From: Cyprinodon diabolis
Taxonomy: Eukaryota > Chordata > Actinopteri > Cyprinodontiformes > Cyprinodontidae
DNA length: 64,000 nucleotides
Direction of reading: 5' to 3'
NCBI GenBank assembly: GCA_030533445.1
Contig: CM060064.1
Span: forward strand, 23,345,126 to 23,409,125
Part shown: piece after piece, positions 11,801-25,900 of the stretch
Layout: every line of letters begins with the position of its first letter
How positions within the stretch are numbered: the stretch's first letter is position 1
Made by a program: the position numbers and the translations under genes
The notes under the pieces: model-generated
The model's database searches: none
Told to the model about the DNA's origin: nothing
The model's input: the letters and a program-made list of their open reading frames with translations, nothing else

Positions 11801-13908
11801 ATTTGCTTGGAGAACATTAAGATAGACTTTATGGAAATAATAAAAGAATACCCTACCTGGTTCATAGTAATCATAGAATACAGCTGGAGCAGGCTGTAAA
11901 AGGCGAACTGGAACTTTCTGATTAGCAGTGAAAGACAGACATTCCTTGGTTTCATACAGCTAGAGACAGAGAGGGAATAACTGTTATTAATTTTTAAACC
12001 AAATAACCTTATTTTAAAAAGAGTTTAGCCTTACCTCATTAAAATATAGAAGCACTCTTCCAGGGGATGTCTCATAATGGCTAATGTACTGCTCAGGTAG
12101 CTGTTTAAGCTGGGATTGAAACATACATTTAATGATTTTTGAAACTAGAAGACAAAAAACCTCATGTAGGTAACCCATTGGAATTAATTAATTTTTATTA
12201 TGTTTCTGCAGTTAATAAATATTTATCTTACATCCAGTAGTCTGGTTGTAAAAAAAAAAAAAAAAAAAAGAAAAAAAAAGAAGGGGGAAGGTGATTTATT
12301 TTTATTTTTTTTTATTTTTAAAGTATAGCTACATAGCGTAATTAATATATTCTAATAACCTAAAGCAATATGCATGGTATGGTTGTTACATTTCAGGTAT
12401 GCCAGTCATTGACTTTGACCAATGCACCTTAAAGTAGAACTACAGCCAGTCCCTGGACTGGCATGGCTTTCACTGCCCCTACATAGTTAGGGACAAATTT
12501 CCCACTGGGAACAGCTTCAGTCATGGTAGGACACTTCTTCTATTTTACTTTGGAAAATCTTTTGGCAATGAATCCATTAAGATTTGGAACAAAACCTCAC
12601 AGAACATTGCAAATCTATATCTGAATCCTTTCAAGTCAAGTATTTTATTCAAATTCACTTAATTGAATTGAAACAGCTAAAATAAGTTTCGAAATCTGAA
12701 AAAACTGCTTACAAATTCAAATACATTAGAAATAGCCTGAAAATGAAATAAGCCTTTATAAAATCTTATGATTTTCTCCCCTTTCAAATATTCATTTAGA
12801 GTATTTATTTTATAAAATAGACTGTTAATCAGAAAATCAGTATTGCTTCTATTGGCTAATTTAAAATAAGCTAGACTTCATGCTGGCAATGAATGAGTTA
12901 TAACTATTTAAAAGGGTCCGTCGAACTAAGTTATTTACCATTGATCGGATGACAGGCATTCTGCAATTCACACGAGGGACATTGCAGTCAGATGTCAACA
13001 TTCAATTCATTTATGATCGCTGGCTAGACATTAACATCACATTTCTGTATCTCTATAATGGGTCTGTATTATGAGTTGTCTTTTCAATCCAGAGGGCCCC
13101 ATGCCTGTCTTTGCCTAGGGCCCCAAGTTTCCTAAATCCACGCCAGCTTCGATTGTCTCCTCCGGGTTTCATCTGTTGTGCAGAGAATTAACTCCCCTGT
13201 CACGGGAGTGTGCGTTGCCCTAAACTCACGTGCATTGATGAGAAAACGGATTGAAATAGGAACTGAAAGGGACATTTTAAACATATTCGTAATGTTTTCA
13301 TATTTCTACATGGATGCCTTAATATTTATAGTTTTGGTGGACAGATAAATTCGAATTAATAGGATTTTACTTGTATGGAGACACGTTGAGTCAATGTGCT
13401 ACAGTCTGCAATGAATAAATTCTCTGCTCAGTGGATGCCAATTCCCCATTTTTCTATCAACACCATTCTAGATCATTTCTGATATTTTATTTGTTAAACT
13501 TAGAACCGGGAACCTGCAGAAGATTCCCTCCCCTCTTTATTTTCACATACCCTCAAATCACATTGTCTACTCGTAAGCACACAGCCTGCCAAATGTTGAA
13601 AGGGCAATATTATTGCCATTACTGCTGATATATAATAGAAATGTATACACCCAGTGATAAAATGTCACAAGGGCGATGGTCATTTAAGAACGGGGGTGAT
13701 TTTTAAGATTGTTTTTAAGAAGGGGGATGCCCCCTCAACTGCTTATATCTATCACTGGATAGTTTCTTTATATTATCAGAAGATTACATAAAAAAAAAGA
13801 TAGTGAGGAAAACCAACCCTTATCAGGTCTTCCTCTTCCACCTCAAATCCACTAAGTAATGTGATGTCTGCGATTCCCATTCCAGTTAGAGGGCTGTTTG
13901 GGCTATAG
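8852..13908 (-). CDS. c4: C4 gamma-chain exons: MG8 end and C345C domain, with stop codon
   Basis: Exons in transcript order: 13818-13908, 12035-12109, 11857-11959, 11690-11779, 9887-9991, 9308-9391, 9073-9205, 8852-8993. They encode [54 protein letters not shown] and finally [10 protein letters not shown] ... FGCRQ stop (TAA at 8852-8854). The netrin-like C345C domain spans about residues 1518-1681 and in C4 helps contact C2. The protein ends GCRQ, close to human GCQV. Confidence 0.95.
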
Positions 13909-16900
13909 CTATGTAAAAAAAAGAAAAAAACAAAAATTGTGCCGATTCAACATTTCTGTTTTTGTTGTCACAAAGGTATGTAATTTAAAAAACAAAGAGA
14001 AAGCAAATTTGCTTCCTTACCAAAGCAAATACAAAATGCCGTTTGCAAATTATTATTTGAATATTGAAGATTCCAAAGCCTTTTGTGAAAATATGTTGTA
14101 CACTGAAGGTCCAACTCAAAGTCTAGATTTTGACATGTACTCTTAACCCTCAGTTAGGAACATTTGGCACAAATTTGATCCACCTTAATGTTAAAGGTGC
14201 TGTAGGAGATCTTAAAAAAACGGTTCCAGCAAGATATATTTTTGAACATACACAACCATGCCTCTCCTTTCACACCAGCCCTTGAAACCACGACTTCAAA
14301 ACACAAGAAATCTGGATGGATGGATGGATGGATGGATGGATGGATGGATGGATGGATGGATACTCTGCCTTTTCAACCTACTGTATTTTTTATTTTAAAC
14401 ATTATTTGATGGCCTTTGTGGCAGGGATGGAGATCCATATTTTATGTCACACACAGAGTATACATCTAGATAGATAGATATTACAGTATCTATAACAACC
14501 CAAACACACAGGATTTCAGAATTAGACATCCCCAGTTATTAATTTCATATACTCACCAGATCTGAATGCCCTGTTAAAAAACTTCTCATGGCGTTCCCCC
14601 CTGATGTAATTTACGTTGCCTTGCAATAAGTGCAAAACTCTCTGCAGGTTCTTGTCTTTGTCGTCCGCTCTATTCAGCTGGCTTTTGAAACACACGGCCA
14701 GAAGATGGGGGCTGGATGGTGAGGGTTACGGGGGCGAGAAACGCAAAAGTAACGCAATAGTTACTTTTACTAGTAACTAGTTACTTTTATTGTGGAGTAA
14801 CTCAGTTAGTAACTCAGTTACTTTTTAGGAGAAGTAACTAGTAACTATAACTAATTACTTTTTCAAAGTAACGTGCCCAACACTGGTCAGGGTACGTGCA
14901 CAGGGGGGGAGAGACAAGTAGACAACCATGATTGACGTATCAGGAACCAATCGTGTACAACGGACCATCTTTTGTGATTGGTTGGGGTTATTCATTGATT
15001 TCTCACTGTAGCGGGGACCATTAATTTTAGTTTCACTTCCAGAACTTCTATTTCACTGCTTGCTAAGCGGCTGTGGGGAGATCTTTAAGCCACATGGTAA
15101 AAAAAATGTGTCAGAAAAGATCTCCTACTGCACCTTTAAAGAGCAGTTACCATTTTTTGTTTCAATTTCTAATTGTAGGTGTTGACACCTACAATAAAAA
15201 TAAAAAAATCTACAAAAGTTTTTTTAATTATCTGAAATATTTGAGTGTGCCAAAAAAAGAAACAAATATAAACCAAAAAACTGGACAAATATCAAATATA
15301 AAAGCAAAATATATATGGATTGTCAACCAACCTGACACAGACAGTATAGATAACAATACTATCTGAATTTATCTCATTTTCAAGATCTCTCCGGCTTCGT
15401 GTGGGAGTATCCCAATCCTCAAATGTTGACCGTGCTACTCGTGTCTGCTTTTCCTCAGCAGAATCATAGTCATCATCGTAGTAGTCATAATTTTCTTTTA
15501 TTTTTGCTGCAGATAATGAGATGAAGTCTTTACTGATGTCTGTGGTTTAAAAAAAAAAAAAAAAAGCTTACCAGTGTACTCCACTTTCCCCTCCACTTTG
15601 ACAGTAATATTAAGTTTGGAACAATCATCTTCAGGGTCCAGGAGATGGTACGTCTTTAAAGTCTGCAAATAAGCCAGGAATTTGCTCTATATTATAGATG
15701 TCAGTCATCATAAAATAAATAAGACGAATGAAAGCAACTTACTTTCAGCTTGATATGTCCTTGTCCTTTCAATTCTACTGTAATGTTGTTCCCAGTAAAT
15801 TTCTGAAAAAAGAAATGAATCGAAAAAAAGATTATTTCAGGAAGACATCTCATTGTCCTATTAATATTTAATGCAGGAATGTTGGTCAACACCTCTAGGT
15901 CTGCTTCCACCATGTTATCGCTGTTTGCCAGTGCAAGCTTAACCATGTCAGTCTTCACTGGGATTCTGATATCTGCTGTTACATCTGTGATGGGAGGTTT
16001 AGGATTTGCCAGTGCATATTCTGACAGGGCTTCCAGTGCCATGAGGGTATCCTGACCAGAGAGATTATTATTGAACAATTAATTTTCATTAAAAAAACTA
16101 TAGTATTCAAAGAAAGAGGATTGTTTCGATGTAAGTTTCTGTTATCAGTCACACATTGCAATTACCTGAGTAGATCGATAGCCTCCATAATAGTTTTCTT
16201 GGCTGACTAACCAGCAGGCTATTTTATCTGCCCAACTTTTGTTACCGATTTTAACAGCAGCTAGTAGAGCGTAGGCTGTTGTCTCTATGGTGATGGCTTT
16301 AATAGCTTCTGTGTCTGTCCAGTAGTAGCAATCATTCTTGTCTGTTCAAAAAAAGAAAAAATATAAAAGAAAAATAACTAATGACTTGCTAAACGTGACA
16401 AAGGTTTCTAGGCACTTAAGATATAACCAGCTAGCTGTGAAACTCCTTCTAATATAGTTTATGAGATTACAACGATCTCATACTTGGTAAAAAATTCCAA
16501 GTTTAAACCTTGATAAATCCTGATGTATTTGGTTGTGTTGGTTTTATGCTAATAATCATTAAAACAGATTGAAGAATTGACAATAGTAGCTTGTTTGAAA
16601 AAGGTCCCTGGGTTATTGTAATTAGGAGCGGCCAGGAAACATTTACACATACCTGCTGGTGTTCCTGTGTTGCCATAACAGATTAGTGAGACCTGAGACA
16701 CCTAAAGTCTGTCTGAAATTATGGAAAAAGCTTTCTCTTGTAACTGTAATTTATAGTGAGCCAGAGCACTGTTTTAATATCTAAAAATGTTAAGGCTGTA
16801 AATTATATACTGTAAAAAACAATTATTTCTAGATTAAACTGTGGTGTAAAGGTTAGTTGGACTGCGCCAATTAAGAGTGAATGTGTAAGACACTTACATT

Positions 16901-19900
16901 TTGCTTACCGTAGTATTTTAAATTAACAAGCTACGGTATAAGCAGAAACAGTAAATACTGTTAATTTGCATGCATGTTACCAAGTTTGCTATCCCACTTT
17001 TAAAAATGGATCAAAGGTATCCTGCAGTCTAAAAATATATATATTTTTGAAAGCTTAGCAAATTAAAACAAACAAAGCAAATTTCTATCAATAATGCTAT
17101 ATATTAGTGAGGCTTTTTTTGAACTGCTGGGTAAATATAAAAAATATTTTATTGTGCCAACATCTGATTCTAATTGAAACAAGTCATAGAATATATTGTA
17201 TAGAAGGAAATAGAAATTGTTTGTCTCACTGTCTAAATCATTTTCTTGTTTTAGGTCAACAGGGATTACGGAAATAGTTTGTATTTGCCAAACGTCTAAA
17301 TTATTAGAGATTATATACTTTAAATATTTGTATTTTTGATTTTCCACTTGATTCATATGTAGAACTTTGTATACATAAATTGGTATTTGTCAGAATCCTC
17401 TTTAAAACTAAAGCGCTAATTTCGCCTTGATTAACTTTTCGACCTTTTACTGCATTTCAGGCTTCACACATAAAAATATGAAATTGTAATTTTCTTGTGA
17501 GAATCAACAAGTGTGACACAATCATGAAGTGGAACGAAACATATTGGCTAATTTAAACTTTTTTAACAAATAAAAAACTGAAGAGACAGACATGCACAAT
17601 GAATCAGTCCCTTTACTTTCAGTGCAGCAATCGCTCTCCTGAAGTTCAGTGAGGATCTCTGAATGATCCAATGTTGACCCAAATGACTGAAGATAATAAA
17701 AAGAATCCACCTGTGTGGATTAGCTCTGATTAAAATTCGCAACTCCAAATTGATCTAGCCTAATGTCGGGAACTGTGAGTTTTTGGTTTCCCAATGGCTG
17801 CTATGAATTAGTTAAATAAACTCTAAGTAGGTTCACTCAGAGATGAGCATGTGTGTAACAAGTTTGAAAAGCTAATATCAGAGGAGCACTGATTTAACAA
17901 GTCACCATGATAACAGGCAACAGGAAGTGCCTATTCCACTCCACTGGAACCAGACATTTTAATGGAAAAGTAGTATAAAAAAGGAAAAATTAGTTTAAAC
18001 CCTAAAGCTAACCTGATTATCACACTCCTAGACTGAACAATAATTCATATATTTGCTAAATCCCATTTTTGTATCAGAAACAGAATTTTAGAAAGTAAAA
18101 AAAGCAAAATTATTCTAGCATACTAGGAATTAAGTTTTACATATCTAGAAATTTTTACACATTTTAAGTGGCTGTTTTGACAATCATCAGCTTGACTGAA
18201 AATGTATTTATATCTGATATACATTTCTTCACAGTCAAAATAATTTGACTTGTATATTATGAATATGGAGTTTTGAAATACATTTTTTGACATCCAGAAT
18301 GTTTAGTCTAGATGATTTTGTTTGAGATCGTCATTTAGATAAAGAATTTCTTTTTTTTTCCAGATAGCAGGATTACATATTCGTTAAAACTAATGTATAT
18401 CTCTATGGCTTGCCATAGCCTGTTGTTACCGCAATAACATTATGCGATTATTTCTTGAATTGTAGTGGATCAATGTATGTATTTAATTGAAATAATCTGG
18501 CAGTAGGGGAAGATGAAGATTAAACAAAAAGCAAAAAAAAAAACAAAAACCATTGGACTTTTTTCCCCCCAAGTTTTAAAATTTTATGCATCTCATCCAG
18601 GAAGCTTTTTCAATTCAGTCTGACAAAACTATAACAAAAGTCAGACTTAATCAGGAAATAACACAACGTGATAGGGAGATGCTGTAGGGAGAGCGGAGAC
18701 CGATGACACTCCGAGTTTACTGAAGAAAACTTGCTACCGACCAGGTTAGAAGTGGGGAGAATGTTACTATGGTGACTGAAACAGAGGTTGAGGAAACTCT
18801 CTTTGTGAAACGGAAAAGTCAGATTTTGCCTGTTTTCAGGTCTGTTAAAAGCTCAGAGATCATCATGAAGAACAAGGAACACACCAGGCAGGTCTGAGAT
18901 ACTGTTATGGAGAAGTTTAAAGCTGGATTTGGAGACAAAGAGATTTCCCAAGCTTTAAACATCCCAAGGAGAACTGTGCAAGCCCTAAAATTAATATTGA
19001 AGGAATATCAGAGCATTGCAGATCTACAAATATTCGGTCAGATAGTAAGACTGATCAGAGATGCAGCCAAGAGGCCTATGATCACCCTGGGTGAACTGCA
19101 GAGATCTACAACTGAGGTGGGAGACTCTGTCCATAGGACAACAACCAGTAGTATATTGTACAAATCTGGCCTTTATGGAAGAAAGACATTTCTAAAAGGT
19201 TTGCATAAAAAGTCTAATTTAAACTTTGCCACAAGCCACCTGGGAGACAGTAAACATGTGGAGGAAGGTGCTCTAGTCAGATGAAACCAAAATCAAACTT
19301 TCTGGCAACAATGCAAAATGTTACATTTGATGTTAAAGCAACACAGCTCAACACCCTGAACACACCATACCCACTGTCAAACATGGTTGGGGCATCATCA
19401 TGGTTTGGGCCTCCTTTTGTTAAAGCTACAGTGTGTATTTTTAGCGACATCTAACGTCCAGACTGCAGACCGCAGCAACATGAACATCTCCCCCCCACCG
19501 CTTCTCCCCCCCAACAGTACGGCGAGCGTTACGGGACAAAATGTCTTCCACAACATCCGCATCACCTACCTTCTCAAGTGATGAGGTTTGTTTACATAGA
19601 TAATTTTACAGATAGTATTTCATTAGTCTGTGTGTTCAGTACCGTCTCAGTTCATCTCTCTCAACTTGCCGTAGTTACTTTTGAGCGTAATGGGCGATCT
19701 CGCAATCGCTAGTTTGTTGGCTCTGCGCTGCCGTAGCGCAAAGATGTCTGCCTCCATGGCTGCGAGACCCGCTCCTATGTAATTATAAATAACGAATTCT
19801 AAGGCAACGCAAATATTAAGGTTAAGAGGCTGAGCTAGTAGATGATGATAAATAACATAGTTATGTATAATATATTACATTTCTGACTGTATATCCCTGT

Positions 19901-22900
19901 AATTATTACACACTGTAGCTTTAAGGAGGAACAGGGACAATAGTTTAAATTGATGGGAAGATGGATGGAGCCAATTATAGGATCATTCTGAGAGAAAGCC
20001 AGTTGGAGTCTGCAAAATACCTGAGTCTGGGATGGAGATGGATGGAGCTGAATGATTTTTATACCCAATTTCTTTTTTTTTTCTTAAATAAAGTTTAAAA
20101 TATCCAATACATTTTGCTCCACCACATGATTGAGTCCCACTTGCTGTTGATTCTTGACAAAAAAGCAATTTTATATCTTTATGTTTGAAGCCTGAAATGT
20201 GGCAAAAGGTCGATTAGTTCAAGGGGGCTGAATACTTTCATGGTTAACTTCAAACATTAGGAGTCTCTCATCAAGCTTCTCACTATTGTTTACTGAAATT
20301 ATGATATTTTTCTCCAGACAAGAGGGTCAGTTATGGTTGTATCCCTGCTCACAGATGAATTTTCAGGGTATATTGACTTTTTCCATTTGCAAGACCCATT
20401 TCCATGCAAACATTTGTTTCCAGGTTATGTCACCTGCCTTCAGTATTTTCTTTCCCACTGAAACCAGTTCTTCCTGCACCAAACTGTAACCTGACCTGTG
20501 GCTTTTTCGCTAAAACTTGTCCAGAATTCATTTAGCTTCAGTCTGTTGCTATTGTTTTTTGTTCATAAGCATATTTTTCACAAAAACTTGTTCATTTCTA
20601 GAACATAGAATAGTGTAATGGCTAAACATTGCGCCAATAGATAAAAAAGTACTTTCACATATTATAAAAATATGACAAAAATAAACTGTTTTGAAAACTG
20701 TAATAATCCTATAACAGAAAACTGATAGGTTGCCTTCAATATCAGACAAGAAAAACAAAATAATGCATATTTCATATCTTATTTCAACCGCTGTTTGATG
20801 GAGAAATCTGACACATATAGAATAGGTTCATATAAAACAGTGTGAGGGTTTTTCTAAGCGCAAATTAGACTGTACATGCCTCTTTTCACCATAGATTGAA
20901 GTTTCTGCCATGCGCGTGATTGACCATTCCCCTCTGACAGGTAAGAAGCTGTAATAGCCACTGCATAGGTATGGCTGAGCTCTTCAATTTGGGACTGGAG
21001 ATAAGCTGTTGCCTTTGAGATGCTTGTCTCCTGTAAGAGAGTAGACATTTGATTACTATTTTACAGAATGTTACTGACAATTGTTCTTTAGAATATTAAA
21101 GTAAAGTGATAGCAACACGAGTTTTCTGCCAATATATTAGCTCATTACTAAACATGAATACCAAGTAATCGCTTATTTATAAATCTAATTAAAGCCAAAA
21201 ACCTGACAAGAATGTAGTAGGTGATTAAAACAGCTTTAAAACATGTTCCATTTTCTATTTGATTCAAAAGATTTGTTGTCAAGACATCTCTAAAGAACTG
21301 TCCTTGAGCAACAAAGCTAGGATGTAAAAAAAAAATCACTTTCAATTAATACAATAACTGCAAAAAAGCTCTGTAGTCCACTTGGAAACTAAAAAGGACA
21401 TCCAGCATGGCATGTTTGAAAATCTTACCACTTTATTTAGATTTTCTGGTGGAAGAAATCCACGGGAGCGGTTCAGTGCAAGGGTGATGAAAGCGGTCAT
21501 GGATGCATCTCGGTCTTTTCCTGTCTACATAGAACATAGACAGAGTTTGTCTTTTATTTCAATATTTATTAATATGTGTCCTATATTTGCTTACCAGAAC
21601 ATCTCTGTGTAACACAGGATTAGGGTCTCTGAATGAGCCATCACTCTGTTGTATTGAAACCAAGTAACTGACAGGGTGGTTGATCTCATTTTCTTGAACC
21701 ATTCTAAGGCTTCGACCCTGCACTCGACCACCAAAATTTTGACTCTCCGCAATCAGAGATAGAATCTTTACTACGAGAGCAGTCAACCTTAGGGGAAAAG
21801 AATACAAAAAATTTTTTTTAAAAGAAAAAATGGGCTTTTTGTGGGTTCACATGTTTTGTGATTAAAGGCATAGTGGAGGATTTTCGTGAATTTTTGAAAA
21901 CATCCACCCTCTCCACTATAAAATAAAACACACGCACAGCCCTGTACCCAATCCCGAGAGGGAATGCAAATTAACGGGGTGCGAGAGTATGTACAGCCTA
22001 TTTCTCCTCGTGCATACTCTGTTGCTGTTTGCATCGCTCATACCATCTTACTTTTTAAAAGAAGATTTTATGATTTTTCCACTATATCAGACTCGCGACT
22101 GGTGAATAAAAATGGTGATGAGCACGTAGGACGGCCTTACGTTAACGCATCACCAGAATGATTCACAATTAGGAAGACTACTTTTTTTGATGATCCACCC
22201 AGAAAAAGAACATCCTCCACCATACCTTTAAGATTGCATCTTAGATTCACCAATTTCATGTTAAAATTTTTAATCCATTGATTAAACATGAAAAAATTAC
22301 CAGCTGGATGAAGCAAGTTTGAAAGATTTGGAATTAACTGTTTTTATTTTTGTGATTGCTCTTAGTTTAAATCATTGTATAACATCTCTAGTTTAGACAC
22401 TATTTGCACTACAAAATGAACACTTTTGATCTTTTACATTTAATGATTGAACTCCAAGTTGTACTGAAAGTGTCGATAAAACTAAATTCATTAAAATGAA
22501 GAGATTTTACATTTTGTAAAGTAACTGCTTAGCTACTTTGCCTATTAACTAGCTACTTTGATTTAGCAGTAACTGAGTTATTAACTCTTTTTTTTACTTT
22601 TTGAGAGAAGTAACTGGTAACGAACACAGATCTATCTTTGGAGGGACTTAACTTCATGTTTGCGCTCCTTCCTGATGGTGCACACAGCAGCCCCTTGCTC
22701 TCAACATTATCTGTGCACTCAACTGTCTCTGCAACTCCTTGCTGTAAAATTGCTGAAAACTTGAATTATTTTAAGTCAAAGTTAAAAACTCAGTTGTTTA
22801 AAGGAGCCTTTGGCTGTTGAATTTAAATTGCTAACTCATTAGTTTAAGTTTGTGTTCAAACAGTTTTATTTGTTTTGCTACCAGTGTGGATTCCAGTGTC

Positions 22901-25900
22901 TCCCTGTTATAATTTAAATTTTAAATGATGGAAAATGACAGTATTATGGCCCACCAGAACAAAGAAAAAAGGAAGGTAAGAGAAAAAGCAGACAATTATT
23001 TGCAATACCAGTTTTACAAGCAATCAGTGATGCTGCTGCTGCAGAAAAGACTGTACGGGTGTGTAGTGGGGGCCCCGGCAATGATGTAAAAGTTCGATAT
23101 AATGTGACATGACTACTACATAGGCTTCAGATGCTTCGGAAACCTTTGGATTTGTATCCAATTTAGTACCACATAAAGATGTGGCTGAATTAGAATTTAT
23201 TTTTGAGGGGAGTGAAAAGATCAGGATCGGGAAGTTTATACTGCTGTGAAAAAGACAGATATAAGTCCTATAGGAGCAATAAAATTGGATTTGACTCAGA
23301 TTTGTTAACTGTGTAAAGATAGCCTAAGTACAGTTGGAAGACAGATGTTCTTCTAGAGAAGGGTCGGCAACCCAAACTGCTCAAAGAGCCCTACTGAACC
23401 AAAAAGAAAATCTGGAGCCGCAAAAATGTAAAGTGTTCTATAAGCTCTAAGTGTATTAGCCCACCATAAAAAGGACTACGTGGTCTAAAATATATAACAA
23501 GCATTCATGATTAAATGTTTATCCTGGAGCAAATATAACATAGAAGCATAAGGTGAGGGAGGAGCAGTGAACGCTCTCACCGCGAGGAATTCACCGCGTG
23601 CCGCTTCACTATAGGTTTTGGATGAAATTATAGAAACACGATAAAGGGGTCTTTCTATGGTGGACGTGTTTCTGTTGGGAGGAGTTGATTGAGTCATGAG
23701 GAACCAAGCAGGAAATGACATCCATCAGAGCACTGCTCTCTTCAAAATCTCACATCCTCTGTCACCAGCCTTCCTTGGTGTTATATGTTATGTATGTTAT
23801 GTATTTTGAGGATTTTGGGAAAAAATGGAAGAAAGTTCACATCCCTGCATAAGAGAACTACCTGTCCGATCTGTGTGTGGTTTTCCAGCAGCAGTAGTGG
23901 AGTTTGGAAATGCAATCTACTTCTTAAATCTATCTTTGCTCTCCTCTAATTCAGCTAGAAGTTCTGCAATCGCACCTTTTCTCTCACTCCAAACTTATTG
24001 GTTGGCTGCATATTTAGCTTGCCTTCCCTGGAAATGCCTTTCCAAATTACTCTTTTTATTTTTTTGATAACCTCTACATTACAAAGCAAAAACGCAGGCA
24101 ATCTTTCCACATTGATAATGAAAGCAAATGATTCGCTCCATTCTTCTTTGAATCATCTTTCTTATCAGCTATCTTCCTGTTTTCCTCCTGTTTGCCTGGC
24201 ATCGTTCCATGCTGAAACCTGTGTTGCAGGCAATGATGCAAATTTCCATTGAAAGAAATGCTTACATTTATTGTTTAAAGTTATTTATTAAACAAATTTG
24301 TAAAGCATTGGAAAATATATTGAATGTTTGTTTGACCTCCTGCACATCATATTGATAAAATAAACAAAAAGAAAAAAAAAATTTCATAAATTTTTGAAAA
24401 AGCCCCAGGGAGCCGCAAAGGGGTAGCTAAAGAGCAGCATATGGCTCCGAAGCCCCGGTTGCCGATTCCTGTTCTAGAGGATACCTTCATGTCTGGCTAA
24501 ATCTTTGAAAAAAGTTTTTTGGGTGTTTTGGTGTGATGAAACATCAAAGTATAAGATAGCACTAATGGTATGTTGTTGTTTTTTTTTTTCAATTCAGATT
24601 CAAATGTGATCTGCCCATCTCTGCCAGTTTTGACATCACGCCTTAAAGATAAAGAGCTGAAGGTCAATGCAACTTTTTTATTTGTTACTTGAGTCTGTGA
24701 ACAAGACATGTTGCAGAGTATATTTGTTTTGAGTGTATGACCTTTACTCAGAAGGGCACTAATGCCTAGTCTAATTAATCTGGAAATCTTTAGAGAGGCC
24801 TAAGTGGGTAGTATTAACAAGTCAAAAAGCGCAAGACTGAAGGACTTCCAAAGAAGATTAAACATTGAAATGTAATAAAAACAGGTTCAAGGTCATGCTA
24901 TGGCAGCTATTCAACCTTTTTTCTTTTTTAATTGATATACACACTATTCCTCTCATCACAGTCAAAACATGTGAAACTTTTATACAAATGGAAAGGATTT
25001 AAGATATTTACTCACCAGTTACTTGGTGCCACTGATGTCCATGATCCAAAGGATCCATTGGGATTATTATATGATAAAACTCTGATATAGCCTGAAAATG
25101 ATTTCATCACATAAGGAGCACATGAGTTAAAAATAAGAGCCTTTAAAATGTTATTTTTTGATAAAGCTTATAGTTAGAGATAGCTCAGGTTATCCTGAGC
25201 TATCTCTATAGTTATGCTGCTATAAGCTTAGACTTCTGGAGGAGTTTTTCCTTTTTTCCATTTTTGATAAAAGAGTAACATAAGTTAATACATGGCTGAA
25301 GTTTAAGGTTTTTCTTCTTTTTTTCTTTTTCTAAAAGATTATGGCATTTATTTGTATTCATCCCCCTTTACTATGATGTGCAAATTAAAATCCATTTTTT
25401 TATATAAGTGACATGATTAGTTACAAGAGTCACCTATGTCTAAATTTCAATCTCATTATAAACGCATCATTTCTGTAAAGGCCTCAGAAGTTTTTTGGAT
25501 CGCATTTATGAACAAGCAGACTGATGTACACACTGAGACTGATCAGAAGGGAAGCTCTGAAGAAGTTGAAAATAATAACAATAATGAAATAAAATTCTTT
25601 GTATATCATCAGTGATTATGCTTATGATTTTTTTTACATTCTTTTTAAATGTTATTGTAAATGTTGTTAATGGAAAATTTAAATACTTAGCAAAATACAA
25701 AAACAAACTTAATGGAAAGTACCTCACAGACTAAGCAAACAAATATTATCTGTGACATTTTCTTACCATGTTCAACGTAATCAAGAGCCTTATCTCGAGC
25801 ATCAGAATTTAGACTGAACCACCCGCCACTCAAGTCAAGGTAGCGCAAAGCTAAAGTTGTTGGCATTAATCCCCTCATCGTCTGTTCTAAACAGCCACTC

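Larger units (their letters stand above)
14191..15139. mobile_element. TTAA-flanked miniature element A in a C4 intron
   Basis: The left end TTAA-AGGTGCTGTAGGAGATCT is mirrored at the right as AGATCTCCTACTGCACCT-TTAA, a terminal inverted repeat with one mismatch over about 18 bases and a TTAA duplication as used by piggyBac-type elements. It contains a (GGAT)n array and an internal block of repeated AGTAACTAGTTACTTTT-like words. No transposase is visible. Confidence 0.8.

Noticed and set aside
13640..13765. Small hAT-like miniature element with CCAGTGATA ends
   Set aside because: The ends are mirrored over only about nine bases and no 8-bp target duplication was found.
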